From positions 184,403 through 201,701 of the forward strand of contig KQ482027.1 in the NCBI GenBank assembly GCA_001430745.1: 17,299 bases of DNA. The letters are read 5' to 3'. Positions 6,972 to 14,996 of the stretch are shown here, in pieces. Every line of letters begins with the position of its first letter. Position 1 is the first letter of the stretch. The position numbers and the translations under genes are program-made. Source of the stretch: Auxenochlorella pyrenoidosa (lineage: Eukaryota; Chlorophyta; Trebouxiophyceae; Chlorellales; Chlorellaceae). A model generated the notes under the pieces. The model searched no databases. It had not been told where the DNA came from and saw only the letters and a program-made list of their open reading frames with translations.

Positions 6972-8312
6972 ATGAAGAACGACGAGGTGAATGCGGCTCT
7001 GGCAGCGCCAGAGCAGCCGGGTAGTCTAGCCGGAGCACGTGCAGCGGTGCTGAGCCGAGCTTCGGCCATCATGCGGGGGCGGCGATGCGGGAGGGGCTGG
7101 CCAGCCCCAGCCGCCCGCCGCTGTGGGCCAGACATCATGCGCAGGACCCAGCACGCATCGCTGTCCGCCGGGCGGCAGCAAGTGGAGCATGCTGCTGGGC
7201 GGCAGCGGGCGGCAGGCAGACTCACCAGCTGTGCCGGTATGGCCGGTGTCCTCACTGCTCGATGCATGCTACTCCCTGTGCTGCAGGGCGAGATTGTCGA
7301 TCTGTACATCCCGCGCAAGTGGTGCGTGTGGCCTGCTGGCAGAGGGGGCCTGGAGCTGCTGGGCAGTTGCGCCAGCGCTGGTTGCCAGGGGCAGCCAGCA
7401 GCAGCTGCCGGACCAAGAGCGCTTGCACAGGCCACGCATGCCTTCAGCTGCGCAGAGGAGGCGCGCATGTGCAGCTCGTGGCAGCATCAGTAGCACGTGC
7501 AAGCCGCCGGCAACGGGGGCCGGAGAGGAAGTGCCCAGCCGCCAGCAACAGCTAACACCCCCGGTGGCAGGCGCAGCTGCTGCCAGCCGCGCAAGGATCG
7601 GCAACACGGCAGGCTTGGCTGCCCGTGGCAGCCCGGGCCTCTCCTGCCACAACAGCACTCCCGACCCTGCCCAAACGTGGCCCCGCCCCGCCCCCCCCCA
7701 CAAACACACACACATCTCCCCCCCTCCCGCAGCTCGTGGACCAACAAGCTGATCACCGCCAAGGACCACGGCGCGGTGCAGCTGAACATCGGCCACCTGG
7801 ACGAGAGCGGCGTGTACAACGGCTCCTTCTCCACCTTTGCCCTGTGCGGCCAGCTGCGCAGCAAGGTGCGCACCGCTCGCGCCCGCCGCCGCCTGCACCC
7901 CCGCCGCCCCGCCCCCCCCTCCCCGTGGCGCTCTTGCATCCAGGCCTCGCTCCAGCAGGCAAACAGGTGCTGCTGGCGCCCGGCAAGCGAGCGGTGCTTG
8001 CACATTGGCTTGGCGGCTCCGCTGGCCTGCCTGCCAGCGGTGCTGCCTCCTCCGCCTGCATGGCGGCAGCCATGCAGGCCTGGCAAGGCGGTGGATTGCC
8101 ATGCAGGGAGGCCTGTGGTGGAACGGAGGTCCAGAAGCTTAGGGTGGCACCAACGTGCCCGGGGCGGCCTGTGCCATGGGCTGCTGCCTTGCCGTGCCGC
8201 CGAGCTCCCCCTGTCGTTCCCCCACCCCCCGCCCTCGGTGCAGGGCGAGGCCGACAGCGCTCTGGACCACCTGTGGACCAAGAAGCGGGCCGAGATCGGC
8301 CAGCAGGCGTGA
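6972..8312 (+). CDS. RPS21: 40S ribosomal protein S21 (eS21)
   Basis: Complete four-exon gene: 6972-6986, 7287-7321, 7733-7865 and 8244-8312. It codes for 83 residues, the normal length for plant and algal eS21 (about 81-83). The exons read [16 protein letters not shown], then [19 protein letters not shown] with [27 protein letters not shown], and [20 protein letters not shown] ending in QA. These match the family core (DLYIPRKCS.TN..I..KDHA..Q.NIGHLD). Intron phases are 0, 2 and 0, and all have GT-AG ends. eS21 sits on the solvent side of the small ribosomal subunit and is essential for 40S maturation. The very short first exon ending just after the start codon is common in ribosomal protein genes. 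Assignment is essentially certain. Confidence 0.95.
8054..8079 (+). repeat. Perfect 11-bp inverted repeat (hairpin) in the last intron of RPS21
   Basis: GCCTGCATGGC (8054-8064), a four-base GGCA loop, then GCCATGCAGGC (8069-8079). In the RNA this would form an uninterrupted 11-bp stem. A further GCCATGCAGG lies at about 8098-8107, so an alternative pairing partner is present. Function unknown. Confidence 0.7.
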
Positions 8313-8403
8313 GCAGCCGCGCGGCTGACGCGGGTGCCCAGGCGGCTCGCAGCCTCTGCTCGCGGTGCGGCCTGGGTGCCCTTTCGAGCGCGCCGCGCCA
8401 TGC

Positions 8404-8408
8404 TGTAA
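8404..8408 (+). terminator. TGTAA polyadenylation signal of RPS21
   Basis: TGTAA lies 92 bases past the RPS21 stop codon, on the same strand. This fits the normal green-algal signal and a short 3' UTR typical of a ribosomal protein gene. Confidence 0.65.
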
Positions 8409-8819
8409 GCACCACCCTCGGAAGCAAGGGATTGAGGAGCGCCAGTGGCACGAAGGGGAAGGCAGGCGGCTGCAGAACGGGCGCAGGCTTTAGCATCCAA
8501 CCAAGGTGGCACCCAACTGTGGGAGTGGCACACCTGAGGGTGCAGAGCCGTGGCTGGGGGGGAGGAGCACCTGGGTGCGTGCGAGCTGGTTGATGCTGTG
8601 GGTTTGGAGCACAGGGCGGCTCGGCTCAGGAAGCATTGTACAGCCGTGCTGAACCATCAAGGTGGTCAGGGCAAGGCAGCTGCTCATGCAACAGCAACAT
8701 CAGGACGCACACTGGGAGCAACGAACTCGTCCCAAATGTGTGCCCCAGGTGCACGGCGGCAGGCAGGCAGGCGGAGGATTGTCAAAGATGCACATGCAAG
8801 CAGCAAACCATGGCTGCCC

Positions 8820-9790
8820 CCTGGGCCTCCCCTTGCTTCGTCATGCCTGCCAATCTGTCATAGCACAGCCCGTTTGACAGAGACACTCAGAGAGCGGTTG
8901 CAAGCAACAAGCTGGACAGGAAAAGTCGGCCAAGACAAGGGATTCATCAAGTTCTTCTGGCAAGCAGATAGGAAGGGAGGAAGATTAGTGGTAACATGGG
9001 GGCTCAGGGCACTGCTCCATGGCAGCCATGGCTCACAAATTGCAGAGCAGCGGGGGCCTGATGCAAGGCTGTTGCAAGAGGGCGCTCGCATCAGGAGGGT
9101 TGCGGGCTGCAAAGTGCGCAGGCGGCACCGTGAGGAGAGGACAGGGAGGGAGCAAATATCGGTGGCACAAGGCTTTCAAGCTGTTGAGAAGGGGAGGGCA
9201 GGTAGGAATGAGGAGGCAGCCTGATACAGGCTGCAGGGCGGGGTACAGAGGCCAGCCTGGGTAAAGAGGCCAGCCGTCGAGGGGAGGAGGCTGGGGAAAT
9301 GGTGGCTGGGGTTCTGTTTAAGCAGATAGCAAGCTGCCAGGCTGCTGGGGAGAGGCAGGGAGGCAGGAGAGATGGAGGCCTGAGAGGTGAGAGGTTGAGC
9401 CTCGAAGGCTGCAGGAAAGTGGGAGCCGAGGATGGGCAGGCACAGAGCAAGCCTTTCAGGCTGCTACTGGGGTGCGGCGGGCAGGGCAGGGACATGATAG
9501 GAGAAAGTTCAGAGTGCGAGGGAGAGTGGCCCGGCGAAATGCCTTGAGGCAGATAGCCCTTGCGGGGATGGGGAGAGGCGAATTGCCACAGCAGCGGCAG
9601 CCGACTGGCTAGCTGCAAGGGAAAACGAGGTCCTGGCTCAGGCCGCAGCGGGCTGTAAGAGTGCGAGGAAACGGCAAACAGCACAGCGGCTGCCGCGTCG
9701 TGCACAAGTCTCTGGAACGTGGCCGCCCGCTAAGTGGTTTGGTTGTGCTGCTCACAGGCTATGCCGCTGTGACAGCACCGCGCTGAGCAT
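8820..9790. repeat. Duplicated non-coding 3' flank of Mug135-like gene A
   Basis: Resembles 10930-11745 in the same order. Shared anchors include CCTGCCAAT then TTTGACAG, GGGATTCATCAAGT (8939 and 11052), CTGCTCCATGG (9012 and 11118), GGGCGCTCGCATC (about 9080 and 11178), AGGAGGC.GCCTGATACA, and GAGGGGAGGAGGCTGGGGAA. Single-base gaps between copies and unmatched frames argue against a coding role on either strand. This is probably a long 3' UTR on the minus strand. Part of the AAGC..TTTCAGGCTGCT.CTGGGG block appears twice in this copy, near 9320 and 9450. No gene is evident from 8409 to 9798. Confidence 0.6.
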
Positions 9791-9798
9791 GGCTGGCA

Positions 9799-10674
9799 TC
9801 AGGAGGGCTTGCCGATGAAGGTCTTGAGCCGGCGCATCCGCGCCTGCCGGTTGCCGGCAACAGGCTGGTCGTAGAAGTCCAGCAGGGCCCCCAGCTGCGC
9901 GTACGACATGTCGTCCAGAGCTGCAGGAACAGCATGGAATAAGGATGGGCAGGTGTGACGCTGGAAATTTGACGTCGCCTCAGGGAGCAGCTGGGCCAAG
10001 GTGCTGTGCGGAGCTGCTACAAGCCTGGCCTGCTGCCCTGGGGGGATGGCGCTCCGAGCTGGCACGCCCAGCCACAAGAATGAACAAGCCGACGAGCAGC
10101 TGGCAGGGGCAGCCCAGAGCTCACCGGCATTGGTGGCAGGGAAGTTGGGCGGCACATCCCCGGTGTCGGGGTGTGGCACTGGGGCGAGCGCGTGCTCTGG
10201 CAGCGGGGAGTGGGCGTTGTGCTGCAGTGCCAGCCGCACCGCCGACGATGTGCGGTTCGTGAGCACCTGCAGCTGCTCCTCAATGCCCCCAAGCCGCTGC
10301 TCAATGCCGCCCAGCCGTTGCAGGATAGGTGCAAGCAGCGGCGCCAGCGCCGGCGCCAACGCCTGCTGCAGCCCCGCAGGCGCTTGGGCGGGAACTGCAC
10401 GCAGTCCAGGAAAGTGCACCCAGGCGAAGAGGGGCTCAGGAATGGCAGGCACAGCCTGCACTTGTTGGTGCCGCAGGCTTGGTTGGCAGCCCGGTGGGCG
10501 CCGACGTTGGCAGCCCTTGCCTCCCAGCGTGGTGCCGCCTCCCCGCCTCTCTACGCCCGGCCACCACCTACATTGATTGCGCACTAGCTCGCCGAGGAGT
10601 CCCCACGTATCTCTAATCTGCTGCGGGGTCGGGTTTGCCGGGACTGCAGGCAGGTGGGCCCCCGGCTGGGCCAT
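9799..10674 (-). CDS. Mug135-like C-terminal domain protein, paralogue A
   Basis: Three exons (minus strand): 10572-10674, 10125-10394 and 9799-9920, coding for 164 residues. Both introns are phase 1, as in paralogue B. The N-terminal part has TPQQIRDTWGLLGELVRNQ, followed by an Ala/Pro/Leu/Gln-rich amphipathic stretch with a tandem heptad, QRLGGIEQRLGGIEEQL, likely a short coiled coil. The C-terminal half carries TNRTSSAVRLALQHNA, then PVPHPDTGDVPPNFPAT, then MSYAQLGALLDFYDQP and MRRLKTFIG. This order (NRTS; P.P.TG..PP.FPAT; LL.FY..P; R...L..FIG) is what I recall of the Mug135-like C-terminal domain of fungi and algae, named after a meiotically up-regulated fission yeast gene. Its molecular role is unknown. 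The ATG at 10674 is the first in frame. The donor at 10571 (AT|GTAGGT) was chosen because it restores phase. Confidence 0.65.
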   Translation of the reverse strand: MAQPGAHLPAVPANPTPQQIRDTWGLLGELVRNQCRWWPGVERRGGGTTLGGKGCQRRRPPGCQPSLRHQQVQAVPAIPEPLFAWVHFPGLRAVPAQAPAGLQQALAPALAPLLAPILQRLGGIEQRLGGIEEQLQVLTNRTSSAVRLALQHNAHSPLPEHALAPVPHPDTGDVPPNFPATNAGELWAAPASCSSACSFLWLGVPARSAIPPGQQARLVAAPHSTLAQLLPEATSNFQRHTCPSLFHAVPAALDDMSYAQLGALLDFYDQPVAGNRQARMRRLKTFIGKPS

Positions 10675-10850
10675 TCCTCGCTATCAGTGGCCACCCAAAG
10701 AAGCGTGCGCAGACAGCTAGAGGCGTCAAGCAGTTGCAACGGCTGCGGCTAGAGGCCGGAGCTCGTGAGACCCGTCGAAACTAGAGGCAGAATTCAAGGT
10801 GTGGTGGGCACAGGAATGGCGATGCCGTTGGGCTAAGGGCTCATGCTGGC

Positions 10851-10855
10851 TTACA
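10851..10855 (-). terminator. TGTAA polyadenylation signal, probably of Mug135-like gene B
   Basis: TTACA on the plus strand reads TGTAA on the minus strand. It lies about 900 bases past the stop of paralogue B and about 180 bases before the start of paralogue A. If used, gene B has a long 3' UTR covering the duplicated block. No TGTAA was found at the matching place after gene A. Confidence 0.35.
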
Positions 10856-10929
10856 GCTGTCAGCACCTGGGCAGCGTGCGCACGAGCGCGTGGAGCCTGC
10901 CTTTCCCCGGGGGGGGCCCCAGGCCATAT

Positions 10930-11745
10930 CTGCCCCATGGACCTCCCCTGCTTCACTACGCCTGCCAATGTCTCGGAGCATGGCGCATTTGACAGGGAAA
11001 CTCGTAGAGAAATTGCAAGCAAAGCTGGAAAGAAGAAGTCTGCTGACGGAAGGGATTCATCAAGTGGTCTGGAAAACAAAGGAAGGAGATGAGGAATATT
11101 GGGGCTTGAGCAGCACGCTGCTCCATGGCTCACAGAGCACAAAACCATCAGGGACCGACGCAAGGCGTTGTTGCAAGGGGGCGCTCGCATCGGGAGCGGT
11201 GAGGGCTGCAAGTGGTGCAGGCGCCACTCAGCCGGCAGGCGCCAAGGCCCCGTGAGGACAGGGAACCAGCACGCATCCCTGGCACATGCCTGCCCGCTGC
11301 AGCTAAGTGCAGCCTGCTTGAAAGGGGGAGGGCAGGGAGGAATGAGGAGGCGGCCTGATACATGCTGCAGCACATGGCACAGCGTACACAGGCCAGCCTG
11401 GGTACAGAGGCCAGCGGTCGAGGGGAGGAGGCTGGGGAAGTGGTGGCTGGGTGATGCGAGCGCAGACAGCAAGCTTTCAGGCTGCTGCTGGGGCGATGTA
11501 GGGAGGCAGGAAAGATGGAGGCCTGAGAGGTGAGAGCCAGGGGTGAGCCTGTAAGGCCGCTGGGGCGATACGGGAATGTCGGGCAAGAGGAGTGCACGTT
11601 GTCGAGGCCCAGCCCTGTGTCGGGCCGCTGCGGACAGCTGCCAGCGCTGCAGCAGCTGCAGTGCACACGTGCGCCTGCGCCGTGGCCACCCGCTGGATGC
11701 GGTTTGACCCGGCCAGGGCGCAGCCACAGCGCCACGCCCGGCGCG
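10930..11745. repeat. Duplicated non-coding 3' flank of Mug135-like gene B
   Basis: The second copy of the block at 8820-9790, roughly three-quarters identical by eye where it aligns, with many small gaps. It continues directly into the coding exons of paralogue B, so gene and 3' flank were duplicated together. Nothing coding was recognised here on either strand. Confidence 0.6.
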
Positions 11746-11752
11746 CTTGGCA

Positions 11753-12593
11753 TCAGGGCTGGCCGATGACGGCCTTGAGCCGGCCCATCCGCTCCTGCCG
11801 GTTGCCCGCAACAGGCTGACCGTAGAAGGCCAGCAGGGTGCCCAGCTGGGCGTGCGTCAGCTCGGCCAGCTCTGCAGATGGGTGCAGTGTAGACAGGGGG
11901 AGGGGGAGGGGGTGAACCATGTAAATGTGGTGCGCAAGACCCCACCCGGGTCGGGGCAATGGCACACCTGTCGGCACAGCTGCTGCCAGGGCACGCATGC
12001 TGCTTGGGGGGGGGGGGACCCCGGGCCATGACGGGCGGAAGGGCGAGCGCTGCGTGGCATCGGCTGGCACCCGCAGCCTGAAGCTCACCGCTGTTGGTCC
12101 CCGGGAAGAAGGGGGGCTGAGCGCCAGTGTCAGGATGGGGCACCGGCAGCAGCGCATCCGCGTGCAGCTGAGCGCGGGAGTTGTGCAGCAGCGCATGCTG
12201 CAGCTCAGGCGAGGTGCGGTGCACCAGCGTCTGCAGCATCTGCTGCACCTGCTCCAGCTCCTGCTGAATTGGTGCGAGCAGCGGCGGCAGTGCCTGCTCA
12301 ATCGCCTGCTGCATCCCCGCTGGCGCCTGGGCAACAGCTGCAGGTGGTCCAGCCAACATGGCAGCAGTCTCAGCCACTTCACCAAGCATGAATGGCAGAC
12401 CCGGCAGCACTTCACAGAACGCCAGCTCTACGCACGCCCAGACACACGGCGCCAGAAGGCAGTGGGCATCTGCACGAGAGGACCCTTCCCACTCCCGCTT
12501 CCCCGCATCCCTCCCACCGATGTTGTGGAGCAACCGGCCAAGGCACCCGCCCGCCTGCACAACGCGTTTGGGGAGGCTGGCGTTGGCACGCAG
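11753..12593 (-). CDS. Mug135-like C-terminal domain protein, paralogue B, 5' end unresolved
   Basis: Exons (minus strand) 12518-12593, 12089-12337 and 11753-11871, coding for 147 residues from the acceptor at 12593. It aligns with paralogue A along its length: LGRLLHNI then AQAPAGMQQAIEQALPPLLA, VHRTSPELQHALLHNS, PVPHPDTGAQPPFFPGT, HAQLGTLLAFYGQPVAGN and MGRLKAVIG. Intron positions and phases (1 and 1) are the same. Exon 2 is exactly 21 bases shorter than in A, because it lacks one heptad of the coiled-coil stretch. I found no ATG in frame close upstream; only GTG codons occur before 12593. A TTGCAG acceptor at 12594 suggests another, unseen 5' exon. Alternatively the copy may have lost its start and be a pseudogene, though its three exons are intact. 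Confidence 0.58.
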
Positions 12594-12626
12594 CTGCAAC
12601 GGTAGGGAAGCAGGGCCCACGAGCAC

Positions 12627-13355
12627 GGGCGAAATGTGCAGCTTGCCAGAGCTATGCGCAGTAAGTGATGAGGAGGCGATCTGGGCTGACGAGGCCCTTG
12701 CTGGCGAATCGCCTGCCGCGCGCGCTGCCGCCTCATGCCCGGCCGTCTGTCAGAGTTGCAATGCTCTCAGCCTGGTCGTCGCCGTGCCTGCCTGGTGGTG
12801 CCCAATTCGAGACCATGCACACCTACCGTGCCAGGGGCGGCTGTGATCCACCCTTGTTGACATCATCTGTGGCCGGTGGGTGCTGGTTGCCGGAGCAAAG
12901 TGGCCTGCCATGCTGGTCATACCAGATGGCAGCCCATTTGCCATTCCATGCCCTGTCACCTCACTGGTGGCCTGCGCTTTCTCCCCTCTGTCTAAAAACA
13001 CGCTGCCTCATATCATCTGATTGCGGGTGCACCAGGGGTGGCCTGCCCACACATTCATAGCGCCTGATCACTGCTGCCCTAGGCATTGCTGAACCTGCCA
13101 GCGCTAGTTGCGCCCTGCAACGACCCTCTGCCTGTCAACGCACTGTGTCAAGCGCAAGTGCCCCAGACGCAACGCGCTCCCTCATGCTGCGGCAGCATAC
13201 AGTGCATGTTAGCACCGAGGCGGAAGGGAACGTATGGTTGCAAGACAAAAGGGAGGCAGACGGTGGCAAGTAGCCCAGCCAGCATGACAGAGGACAGCTA
13301 ACAGGCAGTGGACAAATGCACGGGAGGGGAGGGCAGCGCACCAGGCCCGGGCATG
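12627..13355. other. Intergenic region between Mug135-like gene B and WDR77
   Basis: About 730 bases that should contain the promoter and perhaps the first exon of gene B, plus the 3' UTR of WDR77. I recognise no protein or RNA gene. No TGTAA follows the WDR77 stop on the minus strand. Confidence 0.4.
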
Positions 13356-14757
13356 TCACAAGGGCACGCGGGCGACCAACCGATCCCAGCCGCCTCGGTA
13401 CAGCTGCTGCTGCCCGCCCTGCTGCCCGCCCGCCCACGCCAGCGCCCGCACGTACAGCGGCGCCTCGCCCTCACGCCTCGCTGGCGCCAGCTGGCGGGAA
13501 GCTGCCAGGCTGGCGAGGTCCAACAGCACGATGGCGCCGTCGTCGCCGCCAGACGCCACACTGCTGCCGCCGCTGCAGGATGCCACAGCGTGCACAGCGT
13601 CGCCATGCAGCCGGCGCTGCTGCAGCGGCTGCGCCAGGTTGCGGGCATCAAACAGGGACAGGCGGCCCAGCAGGTCGCCAGCAACTAGCAGCTGGGCGGC
13701 GCCGCCGCCAGTGGCAGCCGCCACTGCCAGCGCGGGCGCGCCGACTGCCGCGGCGGCAGCGGGCGAGCTGCCCAGCTGCCGCACGTCCCACAGGCCCAGC
13801 CTGCCGTCGGCGCTGGCAGAGGCCAGCAGCGAGGGGTCTGCCGTCCATGCCACGCCCTGCATGGCCGCGCCCCCGGGCGCTGCCAGCTGCGCTGTGCAGG
13901 CCAGCAGCTGGGAGCAGTCCCACAGCCGCAGCGTGCCGTCGGCAGACGCCGAGGCCAGCTGCTGCGCAGCGCCGCCGCTGCCGCTGCCCCCGGGGGCTGC
14001 CAGGCAGAGCACGGCGGCGTCGTGCGCCACAGCCGCCTGCGCATGCCGCAGCTCTGCTGCCGCGCCGCTGCTGGCACTGCCTCGGGACAAGTACCACAGG
14101 TCGACGCTGCCGTCGTCAGTGCCGCTGGCCAGGACGCGCCGCCCTGCAGGGGCAGGAGCTGCCGGCGATTGGTGAGCCCACTCTGGGCAAAGTACTCTGG
14201 CGAGAGGCAAACGGAGCACGTGAGATCCCACCATGCAGTGTGGCACCTGGCGACAAGGGCATGCGCGCTGCCTGGCCCGAGCGACAGCGCCACGGCCAAC
14301 CCCGGCAGCTCGCACGCAACAAGCCCTCCCAGCAGCAGGCACCCGTCAGATGGCTCCCTTCAGCACAGCCTTGCGCACCTGTGAACTCATCTGGCTGCGG
14401 CAGGCAAGCCACTGCTGGCACCCCCGCCCGCACCGGCAGCAGCGCCTGCGCTTGCAATCTGCCGTCGGCGGCCGGGCCCAGCACCGCGACTGCGCCAGTC
14501 CACTCCCGCCCAATGAAGCTGCTGAGGCCTGCCACCAGGCTGTTGCTGCCTGGGATCGCTGCGAGTGAGTCCACGTTGTAACCCTCCTGCTCAACATCAA
14601 GGCAAGGAGGTCGAAAGGTGTGAACAGCAGGCGGGTGCAGCAGAACGCCGGCGGCGGCGGCGGCAGGGTGCGCCTCGACGGCTTGAGCAAGCGTGCAACG
14701 CAATCCTGTCTGCTTGCTTACCATCAAGAGCTGGCTTGCAGAATCCTGGGCCGCCAT
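13356..14757 (-). CDS. WDR77: Methylosome protein 50 (WDR77/MEP50), WD40 cofactor of PRMT5
   Basis: Three exons (minus strand): 14722-14757, 14379-14586 and 13356-14143, coding for 343 residues; the human protein has 342. After MAAQDSASQLLM, exon 2 gives SLAAIPGSNSLVAGLSSF then IGREWTGAVAVL, matching the MEP50 N-terminal blade ([21 protein letters not shown]). Exon 3 holds WD blades: LASGTDDGSVDLWYL (86-100), LASASADGTLRLWDC, LASASADGRLGLWDV, LLVAGDLLGRLSLFDARN and SVASGGDDGAIVLLDLA. The C-terminal YVRALAW then GGWDRLVARVPL equals the family's FVRDATW and GWDHQVVHHVVP. MEP50 binds PRMT5 and presents substrates for symmetric arginine dimethylation of histones, Sm and other RNA-binding proteins. 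Intron phases are 0 and 1 with canonical GT-AG ends. Another seven-bladed WD40 protein is possible but less likely. Confidence 0.8.
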
Positions 14758-14996
14758 GGCGAGATGTGATGCTTGCGGAGCACAGGACAAACAGCCTGCA
14801 GTCTGTCGATGTGACAGTGGAGCAGTGAAAGCAATTACACAGTCTTGTGCAAGCGCCCATAGAAATGCCCAGCTGCCGGTGTGCCAGAGCATGGACAGCA
14901 CGAGCAGAACTTGAACTCTCTTTGTCGTGTGGCTGCAGGCCGCCTTTCCATCGCCCCGGCATCATCTTCGGACACCATTCGACGGAGTGGGTCGCA
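14758..14996. promoter_or_regulatory. Short divergent promoter region of WDR77 and the CDCA7-like gene
   Basis: Only 239 bases separate the two start codons, so both genes probably share one bidirectional promoter. No TATA box is obvious. A pyrimidine-rich AACTCTCTTTGTCGTG (about 14913-14928) could be near the plus-strand transcription start. Confidence 0.5.

Noticed and set aside
8550..9224. Plus-strand open frame of about 225 codons, with a partly similar frame at 10890-11255
   Set aside because: The similarity follows the duplicated nucleotide block, with gaps that are not multiples of three. The deduced proteins are low in recognisable features, so both frames are probably by-products of GC-rich non-coding DNA.
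9091..9705. Minus-strand Pro/Ser/Leu-rich frame of about 204 codons after Mug135-like gene A
   Set aside because: It is a pyrimidine-rich stretch inside the duplicated 3' flank. The matching region after gene B does not keep the same frame throughout.
12665..12692. GTGATGA followed by CTGA on the plus strand, resembling a C/D snoRNA
   Set aside because: The boxes are only about 15 bases apart, with no flanking complementary stem, no second copy and no recognisable rRNA complement.
13316..14581. Long plus-strand Arg/Ala-rich frame opposite WDR77
   Set aside because: Antisense shadow of a high-GC coding exon. The minus strand gives MEP50 motifs and the expected length.
14847..14996. Earlier in-frame ATG for the CDCA7-like gene
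   Set aside because: The extra 50 residues are Cys/Arg-rich and unlike the family. The ATG at 14997 directly precedes the conserved N-terminal motif.
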